Assembly: GCA_938040985.1 (NCBI GenBank)
Contig: CALHZD010000149.1
Coordinates: forward strand, 1 to 21,201
Direction of reading: 5' to 3'
From: an uncultured Propionivibrio sp.
GTDB lineage: Bacteria > Pseudomonadota > Gammaproteobacteria > Burkholderiales > Rhodocyclaceae
DNA: 21,201 bases
Below are positions 7,089 to 14,580 of the stretch, piece after piece. Under the pieces are notes generated by a model. It was given only the letters and a program-made list of their open reading frames with translations, was not told where the DNA came from and did not search any database. Position 1 is the stretch's first letter, and each line of letters opens with the position of its first letter. Position numbers and translations under genes: made by a program.

Positions 7089-7814
7089 TTAATCGCGCTG
7101 CCGTTTTTTTTGGTTTTTACGCATTCTCAGGTTGAGCGTTTCCACCGTCAGCGAGAACGCCATGGAGAAATAGATGTAACCCTTAGGCACGTGAACGCCA
7201 AAGCCGTCGACGATGAGCGTCAGGCCAACCATCAGCAGAAAAGACAAGGCCAGCATCTTGATCGTCGGATTGGCCGAGACGAATTCACCGATAATCCGGG
7301 CAAAGAGCATCATCAGGCCGACGGATGCCACAACGGCGGCGATCATCACCTCGACGTGATCGACGAGGCCAACGGCGGTAATAATCGAATCGAGCGAAAA
7401 CACCAGGTCGATCATCATGATCTGCGTGATCACCGACGAAACCGTGGCTTTCACCGCATTGTCGGCCAGATGCTCTTCCTCGCCGACGACCATCTGGTGA
7501 ATTTCTTGCGTGCTTTTCCAGAGCAGAAAAATCCCGCCACCGATGAGAATCATGTCGCGCGCGGAAAAGTCCTTGCCAAAAAGCGAAAACAGCGGCTCGG
7601 TCGCGCCGACAATCCAGGACAGAATGAGCAGGAGGCCGATACGCATGAACATGGCCATAAACAGGCCGAGCCTTCGGCTGGGTTCCCGTTTTTCGCGCGG
7701 AAGCTTGTCGACGAGGATCGAAATGAAAATGATGTTATCGATCCCCAAAACCAGTTCAAGCACCGTCAGGGTCAGGAATGCGATCCACATCTGGGGATCG
7801 AGCAGAATGTGCAT
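7089..7814 (-). CDS. TerC family integral membrane protein
   Basis: 241 residues with about seven membrane segments. The two family hallmarks are present: ELVLGIDNIIFISI near residues 20-33, and DLVFSLDSIITAVG in the middle, each with a membrane-embedded acidic residue expected to bind a metal ion. TerC family members are linked to tellurite resistance, manganese export and metal loading of exported proteins; the substrate here cannot be told. The tail is very basic (RMRKNQKKRQRD), consistent with a cytoplasmic end. It stands alone on the minus strand. The leader carries an inverted repeat (7841-7868) and a candidate TAGAAT -10 box (7885-7890). The upstream purine site AAAGGGC is weak. Confidence 0.87.
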   Translation of the reverse strand: MHILLDPQMWIAFLTLTVLELVLGIDNIIFISILVDKLPREKREPSRRLGLFMAMFMRIGLLLILSWIVGATEPLFSLFGKDFSARDMILIGGGIFLLWKSTQEIHQMVVGEEEHLADNAVKATVSSVITQIMMIDLVFSLDSIITAVGLVDHVEVMIAAVVASVGLMMLFARIIGEFVSANPTIKMLALSFLLMVGLTLIVDGFGVHVPKGYIYFSMAFSLTVETLNLRMRKNQKKRQRD

Positions 7815-8219
7815 GGTTAATGCCCTTTGAAAATATTTTGGCCGTCAGGGGCAATCCACCGTGACGGCATTTCATCAACGGCGGATTCTAACGGTGACAG
7901 CGCCATGAGAAAAGGGGCTGCCCTCCGGAAAGAGATGCCTGTTTTCATCCTGACTCTAAATTACCCGTTCCGCCCTGCCGTTTTGCCTTAACGTTGCTCC
8001 TGGCGCCATTCGGTCAATTATGTTTCATCCATGCCCTAAAAACCGAACGCGCTTTTCGGGCATCGGATTGCGCCTGCGAAAACGCCTGATCGGATTAAAT
8101 CGGATGAATTGCTCGCCGGTCAGATACCGTCCGCGCTTGCCGATGCCCTCGCCGGCAGCAATCGCTGCCTTGTCAGACCGGCCAGCTTCAGGGTTGAGAC
8201 ATCGGTGCACTCGGCGTAC
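7815..8219. other. Gap between gcvH and the TerC family gene
   Basis: About 400 bases. The right part holds a minus-strand open frame (8025-8210, 61 codons) of unknown type that I do not call a gene. An imperfect inverted repeat ATGCCC ... GGGCAT lies at 8031-8063. The left part is the TerC gene leader with the hairpin at 7841-7868. No T-tract terminator for gcvH is evident. Confidence 0.4.
7841..7868 (-). promoter_or_regulatory. Leader hairpin before the TerC family gene
   Basis: GCCGTCA (7841-7847) and TGACGGC (7862-7868) form a perfect 7-bp stem with a 14-base loop, 26 bases upstream of the ATG. It could be an operator or an RNA hairpin. It does not show the conserved core of the manganese (yybP-ykoY) riboswitch. 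Confidence 0.35.
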
Positions 8220-8600
8220 TCAAGCTTCTACCGAACGGGCGTATGCCGCGGCATCCAGCAGTGCGTCGATATCCGCGGCGTTGTCCGGCTTTAGCCGGAA
8301 TAACCAGGCGGTATACGCATTCTGGTTGATGAGTTCCGGCGAATCCTTAACGGCGGTATTGATTTCGACCACCGTGCCGGCCGCCGGCGCATATACATCG
8401 GAAGCGGCCTTGACCGATTCGACGACGGCGGCTTCCTGCCCGGCCGCCAGTACCTTACCAACTTCCGGCAATTCGACGAACACGAGATCGCCCAGCAATT
8501 CCTGAGCGTGGTCGGTAATGCCGATGGTCAGTGTATCGTCAGCTTCGAGGCGCACCCATTCATGGCTTTGCGTGTACTTCAGGTCAGCGGGAACATTCAT
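8220..8600 (-). CDS. gcvH: Glycine cleavage system H protein
   Basis: 126 residues, the usual size. The N-terminus YTQSHEWVRLE, the central ITDHAQELLGDLVFVELP and the lipoylation segment VESVKAASDVYAP (lipoyl lysine K64) are all intact. GcvH carries the aminomethyl group on lipoate between the P, T and L proteins in glycine breakdown; it also serves as a lipoate carrier in some bacteria. Neither gcvT nor gcvP is adjacent in this window, so the rest of the system must lie elsewhere or the protein may act mainly in lipoate transfer. AAGGA sits 9 bases before the ATG. Confidence 0.95.
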   Translation of the reverse strand: MNVPADLKYTQSHEWVRLEADDTLTIGITDHAQELLGDLVFVELPEVGKVLAAGQEAAVVESVKAASDVYAPAAGTVVEINTAVKDSPELINQNAYTAWLFRLKPDNAADIDALLDAAAYARSVEA

Positions 8601-8638
8601 GTTAAATATCCTTAAATAAAAAATTTATAAAACAATAT

Positions 8639-8644
8639 ATTATA
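8639..8644 (-). promoter_or_regulatory. Candidate -10 box of gcvH
   Basis: A perfect TATAAT on the minus strand lies about 40 bases before the gcvH ATG, inside a very AT-rich stretch (8601-8675) that contrasts with the GC-rich surroundings. No good -35 box at 16-18 bases is visible. No glycine riboswitch motif was seen. Confidence 0.35.
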
Positions 8645-8824
8645 GATATTACTTAATAGATTACATTAGAAGTTTTTGGAGTCTCGCAGAAAGGCTGCTC
8701 CGCCGCGTTGGTCGTGAACGCCACATACTGTCAAGCCACTCGGCCACCAAGATGGAAAATAAAAAACCTTTCATGCGCTTTTGCCGCGGTTAAATTTGGC
8801 GCTGGCAATTTGAATGAATTTTGA

Positions 8825-9604
8825 CTACCGCCCCGGAAATTTCGGCTTGCGTTTTTCCCGGAAAGCGCGGATGCCTTCCTGATAGTCCTCACTGTCATAA
8901 ACGATCCGCCGCATTCCCTGGATACGCTCGAACAACTCGGGCGACACGGCATGGGCGCTAGAAAGCATATGCAAGGTATTTTTCATGACGCTGATGCTGA
9001 GCGGAGAATTCATGGCGATGTGCACAGCAATGTTTTCGACAAAGGTTTCGATCTCATCAGCCGGCCTGACATAATTGACGATACCGAAATTGAAGGCCTG
9101 GTCGGACGACAGCGGCTGCGCGGTAAACAACATCTCCTTGACGATCGGCAGCGGAATCATGTTAAGCAGGGTCAGCAGGCCGCCAATGTTGTAGGGCACG
9201 CCCATTTTGGCGGGCGTGATCGTAAAAGTGACATCCGGCGTGATGACGAGAATATCGCAGGCCATAGCGACTTCGCAGGCGCCGCCCCAGACGCTGCCCT
9301 CGATCATGCCGATGACGGGCGCCGGATATTCCTGGATGGTGCGGATCAAGAGACGCAGCGGGTCGTTCCAGCCCAGCGGATCGCGTTTGCCGCCGGGCAG
9401 TTCGCTGATATCGTGCCCGGCCGACCAGACCCGTGCGCCCGGGCGGGCGCGCAGGATGATTGCGCGTACTTCCTGACGGCGGAAATCCCTGAACGCCGCA
9501 ATGATTTCATAGACGAACGCTTCGCTGAGCGCATTGCGTTTTTCATCGTGATTCAATGTGATGATGCCGGTAAAACCCCGCGTCTGCGTGATGATGAGCG
9601 CCAT
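8825..9604 (-). CDS. scpB: Methylmalonyl-CoA decarboxylase (crotonase family, YgfG/ScpB type)
   Basis: 259 residues from ATG 9604, which has a strong AAAGGAG site 7 bases upstream; the frame stays open further upstream but without a site. The crotonase fold is clear: KRNALS, the oxyanion-hole segment FSAGHDI-like (WSAGHDISELPGGKRDPL), and EGSVWGGACE. The C-terminus (FERIQGMRR, then YDSEDYQEG and KRKPKF) matches E. coli YgfG almost word for word, which distinguishes it from ordinary enoyl-CoA hydratases. The enzyme decarboxylates methylmalonyl-CoA to propionyl-CoA in the cytoplasm without biotin, as part of succinate-propionate interconversion. The neighbours expected in E. coli (mutase, CoA transferase) are absent. 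The symbol scpB is also used for the segregation protein gene at 13756. Confidence 0.88.
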   Translation of the reverse strand: MALIITQTRGFTGIITLNHDEKRNALSEAFVYEIIAAFRDFRRQEVRAIILRARPGARVWSAGHDISELPGGKRDPLGWNDPLRLLIRTIQEYPAPVIGMIEGSVWGGACEVAMACDILVITPDVTFTITPAKMGVPYNIGGLLTLLNMIPLPIVKEMLFTAQPLSSDQAFNFGIVNYVRPADEIETFVENIAVHIAMNSPLSISVMKNTLHMLSSAHAVSPELFERIQGMRRIVYDSEDYQEGIRAFREKRKPKFPGR

Positions 9605-9724
9605 GGAAAAACTCCTTTGTGACGGTTCTTTGGTCTCTGCAGGTCGTAAAGGTCGTATTATCTGCCGTAAAGTGCCGTCAGGAGTTAAGTAAGACGGACG
9701 TACACTCAAGGAAATACCGGGTAT

Positions 9725-10243
9725 TTAATCACCCTCGCCCCGCATTCGCTTTTCCAGTCTAAACATGCAATCGCCCGTAGTAAAACCGGTGATCATATTG
9801 GGAAAAAGATGATACTTATTAAAAAACTCCACAATATGAAAGCCACATTGATTGACATAGAAATGAATATTCCGCTGCTCGAAGTAAGGCGTTACCGTTT
9901 CCCATACCTGCGTATCAGAATGTAAGGCTTCAAGGGCTTTCCAAATATCCTTTCCTATGCCCCGGCTTTGGCATTCCGTCTTTACATATAGAAAGTCAAG
10001 ATGGTTGTGGCGACGATCTCTTTGAATGCTGACAATAGCCCCGCCAACTCGCCGACCATCAATAATGGCTTCGTAAGCTTCCGCCCCTTCGGCGATGAGC
10101 GAATCGTCAATATCTTTTTCTGGAAGCACTGCTTCCTTGCTTGCGCCATATTTCGCTTCATAGCCTTTCTGAAAGGCTTCCTGCATTTCCAGTTTGAATG
10201 CCGATATATGCGCTTTTTTAAGCGGCTTTAGAATAAGATTCAT
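9725..10243 (-). CDS. GNAT family N-acetyltransferase
   Basis: 172 residues. The acetyl-CoA binding motif A is visible as CQSRGIGKDIWKALEAL (about residues 91-107), preceded by the beta-strand HLDFLYVKTE. The C-terminal FYVNQCGFHIVEFF is the usual strand after helix 4. It would transfer an acetyl group to an unknown amine. AAAAGG lies 8 bases upstream of the ATG. The start overlaps the stop of the small ORF at 10240-10428 (ATGA), suggesting translational coupling. The gene is much richer in A and T than its neighbours; one 60-base line is below one-third GC. That suggests horizontal acquisition. Confidence 0.82.
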   Translation of the reverse strand: MNLILKPLKKAHISAFKLEMQEAFQKGYEAKYGASKEAVLPEKDIDDSLIAEGAEAYEAIIDGRRVGGAIVSIQRDRRHNHLDFLYVKTECQSRGIGKDIWKALEALHSDTQVWETVTPYFEQRNIHFYVNQCGFHIVEFFNKYHLFPNMITGFTTGDCMFRLEKRMRGEGD

Positions 10244-10428
10244 AGCGTTGCCTTTTCACGAACGGCTACACATAAGTTCTGTTTTGCCACAAAGTTTTTA
10301 TAGTCCCGCGCATAACCCGCCCCCAACGAGGTTTCCATCCCATTCAAAGCCGTCTCGTCTTTAATGGAAGGAAAAAACACTCTGCCCCTTGATATCGATA
10401 GCTGTTGGTACGTAACGTTCCACCACAC
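10240..10428 (-). CDS. Small ORF coupled to the acetyltransferase, possibly a truncated gene
   Basis: 62 codons from a GTG at 10428, ending in a TGA that overlaps the acetyltransferase ATG. I recognise no family. The reading frame continues upstream for six more sense codons (QALEERQG-like) before a TAG, with no ATG or good ribosome binding site, so it may be the 3' remnant of a longer gene. Its base composition is like the acetyltransferase rather than the flanking operon. Confidence 0.35.
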   Translation of the reverse strand: MWWNVTYQQLSISRGRVFFPSIKDETALNGMETSLGAGYARDYKNFVAKQNLCVAVREKATL

Positions 10429-10711
10429 GCCCTGCCGCTCTTCCAGCGCCTGCTAGGCATTTTGCCGTCTGACTGTCGCCCGTCCGCTGCTTTCTCACCG
10501 CCGCCTTTTTACTGCCTTTTCACCGCCTTTTCACTGCCATTCCGGCGCCCGTCCTGGCGCGCCGGATTAGGCTGGAATGAATGGATATGCCGGGGTGAAA
10601 ACGCCGGATATGGTACCATCGCGCCTTCGGTTTTTCCCCGGTTTTTCCGCCTCTTCCTGCCTCTTCCTGCCTCTTCCTGCCTCTTCCTGCCTCTTCCAGC
10701 CCTTTCCTGCC
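10429..10711. other. Divergent gap before the rnm operon
   Basis: About 280 bases. A possible -10 box TACCAT lies at 10614-10619 before a CGCGCC start-like segment, but no good -35 is visible. The right end is pyrimidine-rich and holds the 10-bp repeats at 10651-10710. Confidence 0.4.
10651..10710 (+). repeat. Tandem 10-bp repeat directly before the rnm start
   Basis: CTCTTCCTGC occurs four times without change (10651-10690), followed by two degenerate copies, CTCTTCCAGC and CCTTTCCTGC, ending one base before the ATG at 10712. The tract is all pyrimidine apart from G, leaving no Shine-Dalgarno sequence. Because 10 is not a multiple of 3, copy-number change would shift any reading frame passing through it. 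Confidence 0.9.
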
Positions 10712-11545
10712 ATGTTCGTTGTCGATCTTCACTGTCACTCTACCGCCTCTGACGGCCTGCTTGCCCCCGCGGATCTTGTCCGGCGCGCGGCGGACAACGG
10801 CGTGACCCTGCTTGCGCTGACCGATCACGATACGCTGGATGGTTTGCCTGAAGCGCGCGCAGAGGCGGAACGGCACGGCCTGCGTTTCATTCATGGCGTT
10901 GAGATTTCCATCGAATGGTCGGGCGCCCAGGTTCACGTGCTGGGTCATGATTTTGACGCAAACAACGCTGCGCTGACCGCCGGTCTGGCCTCGATTCATC
11001 ACGGCCGTATCGAACGCGCCCGTCGCATGGCTGATGCACTGGCCGCCATTGGCCTCGACGGTTGTTTTGAAGGCGCCATGCGCCACACCGGCAACCCCGG
11101 ACTGATCAGCCGCGCACACTTTGCCCGCCACCTTGTCGAACGCGGCGTATGCAAGGATATCCGTAGCGTTTTTGAAGCCTATCTGGTCCCCGACAAACCC
11201 GGCTATGTCGAACACCGCTGGCCGTCGCTCCAGGATGCGGTCGATTGGGTCAATGGGGCCGGCGGCCTTGCCTCGATTGCGCATCCGACGCGCTACAAGT
11301 TCACGCGCAGCGCATTGCGGCAACTGCTCAAGGAATTCAAGGCTTCCGGCGGGCGCGGGCTGGAAGTCGTCTCCGGCGCCATGCCGCGCGAACATATTGC
11401 GCACTGCGCCCGGCTGGCCGAGACGCTCGGCTTGGCGGCCACCTGCGGCTCGGATTTCCACGGCGCAGGGGAAAGTCTCACCGATCTGGGACGCATCGCC
11501 CCTTTGCCGGACGGGCTGACGCCTATTTGGGAGCTTTTCCGATGA
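10712..11545 (+). CDS. rnm: PHP-domain phosphoesterase, RNase AM / 3',5'-nucleotide bisphosphate phosphatase
   Basis: 277 residues from ATG 10712, where the PHP domain begins at once (MFVVDLHCHSTASDG). Metal ligands are visible: H7 and H9 in DLHCHS, D38-H39-D40 in LTDHDT, the HVLGHDFD and IAHPTRY segments, and GSDFHG near the end. This is the YciV/TrpH family; E. coli RNase AM trims the 5' ends of rRNAs and hydrolyses nucleotide 3',5'-bisphosphates. The next gene is yciO, the same pairing as in E. coli, and its ATG overlaps this stop (ATGA). The frame is open upstream to ATG 10577, which would add 45 residues encoded partly by the 10-bp repeats. There is no ribosome binding site before 10712, so the start is not certain. 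Confidence 0.85.
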   Translation: MFVVDLHCHSTASDGLLAPADLVRRAADNGVTLLALTDHDTLDGLPEARAEAERHGLRFIHGVEISIEWSGAQVHVLGHDFDANNAALTAGLASIHHGRIERARRMADALAAIGLDGCFEGAMRHTGNPGLISRAHFARHLVERGVCKDIRSVFEAYLVPDKPGYVEHRWPSLQDAVDWVNGAGGLASIAHPTRYKFTRSALRQLLKEFKASGGRGLEVVSGAMPREHIAHCARLAETLGLAATCGSDFHGAGESLTDLGRIAPLPDGLTPIWELFR

Positions 11546-12180
11546 GACGCTATCTGACGGTTCATCCCGACGATCCGCAACCGCGCCTGCTGGCGCAGGC
11601 CGGCGAAACGCTGCGCGCCGGCGGCGTTGTGGCGATCCCGACCGATTCCTGCTACGCGCTGGCCTGCTGCCTGGGCGAAAAAGCGGCAATGGACCGCATC
11701 CGCCAGCTCCGTCAGCTCGACGAGCGCCACCACCTGACGCTGATGTGCCGCGACTTGTCGCAGATCGCCCAATTTGCGCGCGTCGACAATGCCCAGTATC
11801 GCCTGCTCAAGGCGACCACGCCGGGCAGCTACGTTTTCATTCTCGAAGGCAGCCGCGAACTGCCGCGCCGTGTGCTGCATCCTAAACGCAAGACGATCGG
11901 CCTGCGCGTGCCGGATCACAAAGTTGCGCAGGGGCTGCTGGCCGAATTGGGCGAACCGCTTTTGACGTCGACCCTGCTGCTGCCAGGCGATGAAACGCCA
12001 TTGACCGAAGGTTGGGAAATCGACGACCGGATCGGTGAGACGCTTGATCTTACGCTCGACGGCGGCCATTGCGGCATCGAACCGACGACGGTAATCGACC
12101 TGACTCATTTGCCGCCACAACTTGTGCGTGCAGGGCGCGGGCCGCTTGCGCCGTTTGGCTTGACCCTCGCGGAAGAATAA
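11542..12180 (+). CDS. yciO: YciO, Sua5/YciO/YrdC-fold protein
   Basis: 212 residues. GGGAG lies 8 bases before the ATG, and the start overlaps the rnm stop by four bases. Shared with E. coli YciO are HPDDPQPRLLAQA, IPTDSCYALAC, LTLMCRDLSQIAQFA, TPGSYVFIL, KRKTIGLRVP and PTTVIDLT. The fold is that of TsaC/Sua5, which makes threonylcarbamoyl-AMP for tRNA t6A modification. YciO-type proteins bind RNA, but their cellular role is less settled, and they are not taken to replace TsaC. It sits second in the rnm-rluB operon, with six bases to the protease gene. Confidence 0.9.
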   Translation: MRRYLTVHPDDPQPRLLAQAGETLRAGGVVAIPTDSCYALACCLGEKAAMDRIRQLRQLDERHHLTLMCRDLSQIAQFARVDNAQYRLLKATTPGSYVFILEGSRELPRRVLHPKRKTIGLRVPDHKVAQGLLAELGEPLLTSTLLLPGDETPLTEGWEIDDRIGETLDLTLDGGHCGIEPTTVIDLTHLPPQLVRAGRGPLAPFGLTLAEE

Positions 12181-12186
12181 AACGCC

Positions 12187-12840
12187 ATGAATCTTTCCGA
12201 TACCCTGCAAATCATTCTGGTCGCCGCCCCGCCGGCCATTCTTGCCATTACCCTGCACGAGGCGGCGCACGGTTATGCCGCCCGCCATTTCGGCGACCCG
12301 ACGGCCTGGCAGGCCGGACGCATCAGCCTCAACCCGCTGCGCCATATCGACCCGATCGGCACGCTTTTGCTGCCGTTGTTGCTCGCCCTGTTCAAAAGCC
12401 CGATCCTGTTCGGCTGGGCCAAACCCGTGCCGGTCAGCATCCACCGCCTGCGCTGCCCCAAGCGCGATATGTTATGGGTCGCCGCAGCCGGCCCGGCAGT
12501 CAATCTGTTGATGGCCCTGGGCTGGACGGCATTGCTCAAGCTCGACACGCTGATCCCGTACAACATGCTAAGTCAGCCGCTGGCGCTGATGTGCCAGGTC
12601 GGCATCGGTATCAACCTGTCGCTGGCGATGCTCAACCTGTTTCCCCTGCCGCCGCTCGATGGCGGACGCATTGCCGTCAGTCTGCTGCCCGAACCGCTGG
12701 CCAGCCAATTCGCCCAACTCGAGCGCTGGGGATTTTTCATCCTCATCGCGCTCCTCTATTTGGGCGCACTCGACGTGACGGTCTGGCCGCTGGTCGATGC
12801 CCTTGAACGGTTTATCCTCTCCCTGTTCGCGCTGACGTGA
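12187..12840 (+). CDS. Site-2 protease family (M50) membrane metalloprotease
   Basis: 217 residues with about five or six hydrophobic segments. The zinc motif HEAAH (H24-E25-A-A-H28) lies in the first membrane segment, and the third-ligand segment LFPLPPLDGGRI lies in a later one. This is the short form of the site-2 protease group common next to scpA in proteobacteria; there is no PDZ domain as in RseP. It should cut within the membrane, but its substrate is unknown. Its stop overlaps the GTG of scpA. Confidence 0.9.
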   Translation: MNLSDTLQIILVAAPPAILAITLHEAAHGYAARHFGDPTAWQAGRISLNPLRHIDPIGTLLLPLLLALFKSPILFGWAKPVPVSIHRLRCPKRDMLWVAAAGPAVNLLMALGWTALLKLDTLIPYNMLSQPLALMCQVGIGINLSLAMLNLFPLPPLDGGRIAVSLLPEPLASQFAQLERWGFFILIALLYLGALDVTVWPLVDALERFILSLFALT

Positions 12841-13763
12841 ACCCAACGCCTTTTGATTCCGAATCCGGCTTAGGAACAGCGGAAAGCGGCATGCAGGAAC
12901 ACGCTTACGCCCCAGAAACGCCGGAAATGCGCACGGCAGCGCCGGCTGCGACATCTTTCGCCGCCCTTGCCGCGCCGGCGGAGGCCGGCGAACCGGTCGC
13001 CCGCATTTACGGCGAACCGATGCAGCAGATGCCGCTCGATCTGTACATTCCGCCGGACGCCATGGCGGTGATGCTCGAAGCCTTTGAAGGCCCGCTCGAC
13101 CTGCTGCTCTATCTGATCCGCAAGGCGAACATCAACGTTCTCGATATTCCGATGGCGCCGCTGACCGAGCAATATCTCACCTACGTTGAGGCGATGCGCG
13201 CGCAGAATCTCGAACTGGCGGCCGATTATCTGGTCATGGCCGCCATGCTGATCGAAATCAAGTCGCGCATGCTGCTGCCGCGCCCGAAAGCGCCGGAAGG
13301 CGAGGACGCCGAAGACCCGCGCGCCGAACTGGTACGGCGTCTTGTCGAATACGAGCAGATGAAGCTGGCGGCGCGCCGGCTTGACGACATGCCGCAGGCC
13401 GAGCGTGATTTCGACTGGGTAGAAGTCTGGGTGGAAAAATCGGCGCAACGCCGCCTGCCCGACGTGCGCCCGGAAGATCTGCACGCGGCCTGGCAGGCTG
13501 TGCTACGCCAGGCCAAACTGCATATGCGCCATACCATCGCGCGCGAAGAACTATCGGTGCGCGAGCATATGGGCCAGATTCTGCGTCTGCTGCGCGACAA
13601 CGGCGGTTTCGTCGAGTTTGCGCACATGTTCGATGCCGCAGGCGGCCCGCAGGTCGTTGTCGTGCACTTCATCGCCATGCTTGAGCTGGCGCGCGAACGC
13701 CTGCTCGAAATGACGCAGGAACACCCTTTTGCCCCCATCTACGTGAGATTGGCCGATGGATGA
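12837..13763 (+). CDS. scpA: Segregation and condensation protein A (kleisin)
   Basis: 308 codons from GTG 12837, which overlaps the protease stop (GTGA). ATG 12891 is an alternative, with GGAAAG upstream. The conserved part starts at VARIYGEP and continues with LEAFEGPLDLLLYLIRKANINVLDIP (two parts of one block), LAADYLVMAAMLIEIKSRMLLP and a C-terminal winged helix (VVHFIAMLELARERLLEM). ScpA bridges the SMC heads and binds ScpB in the bacterial condensin. The first 60 residues or so are poorly conserved Ala/Pro/Glu-rich sequence. The gene overlaps scpB by eight bases. Confidence 0.92.
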   Translation: MNPTPFDSESGLGTAESGMQEHAYAPETPEMRTAAPAATSFAALAAPAEAGEPVARIYGEPMQQMPLDLYIPPDAMAVMLEAFEGPLDLLLYLIRKANINVLDIPMAPLTEQYLTYVEAMRAQNLELAADYLVMAAMLIEIKSRMLLPRPKAPEGEDAEDPRAELVRRLVEYEQMKLAARRLDDMPQAERDFDWVEVWVEKSAQRRLPDVRPEDLHAAWQAVLRQAKLHMRHTIAREELSVREHMGQILRLLRDNGGFVEFAHMFDAAGGPQVVVVHFIAMLELARERLLEMTQEHPFAPIYVRLADG

Positions 13764-14580
13764 CATTTCCCCCAAAACCGCACTTGCCGACACAACGCCT
13801 TCACGGCAAGCCGGCAAAGCGGATCAGCCCGAAGCGGCAGCGATCCTGCCGGCACAGGAAACCCCGCATTCTCCGGAAATTTCGGAAACTCCGGAAAGGC
13901 GCGCTGATGCCGAAGACACGGCCCAGCCCGCCGATCCGGGCACGGAGCCGAGTGCGGCTGCGGAGGCGCAGAACGAAACGCCCCGCCAGGAAGCAGAGGC
14001 CTTTGCGCTCGAAATATCGCCGCCCGACCCGCCGGACAACGCCCGCGAACTCAAGCGGATTCTGGAGGCCGTGCTGCTCAGCGCAGCCGACCCGCTGAGC
14101 ATGGCCGATCTGCGCCGCGTCTTTGACGGCGACATTGGCGTCGACGTTCTGCGTGCCCTGCTCGACGAACTGCGCGCCGAATGGGCGGAGCGGCCGCTTG
14201 AGCTGCTTCAGCTGGCAAGCGGCTGGCGCTTCCGCACGCGCGCTGAATTCATGCCCTATCTGGAAAAGCTCAATCCGGAGAAACCGCCGAAATACTCGCG
14301 CGCCGTACTTGAAACCCTGGCCATCGTTGCCTACCGTCAGCCGGTAACGCGCGGCGACATTGAGGATATTCGCGGCGTTACGGTCTCCTCGCAGGTGATC
14401 AAGGCGCTCGAAGAACGCGGCTGGATCGATGTCGTCGGCCACCGCGATACCCCGGGACGCCCGGCCCTGCTGGCAACGACACGCAAATTTCTCGACGATC
14501 TCGGCCTGCGCAGCATTTCCGAATTGCCGCCGCTCGAAGCGATGATGAACCACGAACTGGATCTATCCCATGCCCAATGA
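13756..14580 (+). CDS. scpB: Segregation and condensation protein B
   Basis: 274 residues. The first 90 or so are a low-complexity Pro/Glu/Ala region, probably disordered; the ScpB double winged-helix domain starts at NARELKRILEAVLLSA and carries the diagnostic ETLAIVAYRQPVTRGDIEDI and GRPALLATTRKFLDDLGL. It is the dimeric partner of ScpA in the SMC complex that compacts and segregates the chromosome. The longer N-terminal tail is unusual for the family core but common among betaproteobacteria. It overlaps scpA by eight bases and rluB by eleven. It is unrelated to the decarboxylase gene of the same symbol at 8825. Confidence 0.93.
   Translation: MDDISPKTALADTTPSRQAGKADQPEAAAILPAQETPHSPEISETPERRADAEDTAQPADPGTEPSAAAEAQNETPRQEAEAFALEISPPDPPDNARELKRILEAVLLSAADPLSMADLRRVFDGDIGVDVLRALLDELRAEWAERPLELLQLASGWRFRTRAEFMPYLEKLNPEKPPKYSRAVLETLAIVAYRQPVTRGDIEDIRGVTVSSQVIKALEERGWIDVVGHRDTPGRPALLATTRKFLDDLGLRSISELPPLEAMMNHELDLSHAQ

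Noticed and set aside
7815..8019. Manganese (yybP-ykoY) riboswitch upstream of the TerC family gene
   Set aside because: The conserved GGGGAGUAG-type core is missing; only a simple inverted repeat is present.
8025..8210. 61-codon minus-strand ORF after gcvH
   Set aside because: No family resemblance, very Arg-rich, no ribosome binding site seen.
8731..8748. tRNA-like segment (minus strand GGCCGAGTGGCTTGA)
   Set aside because: It resembles the D-arm of a serine or leucine tRNA, but no T-arm (GTTCGAATC-like) or matching acceptor stem follows.
8601..8760. Glycine riboswitch upstream of gcvH
   Set aside because: The conserved aptamer blocks are not visible, and the leader is mostly AT-rich sequence.
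10520..12444. Two long minus-strand frames across rnm, yciO and the protease gene
   Set aside because: Antisense shadows of an operon with recognisable proteins and coupled starts and stops.
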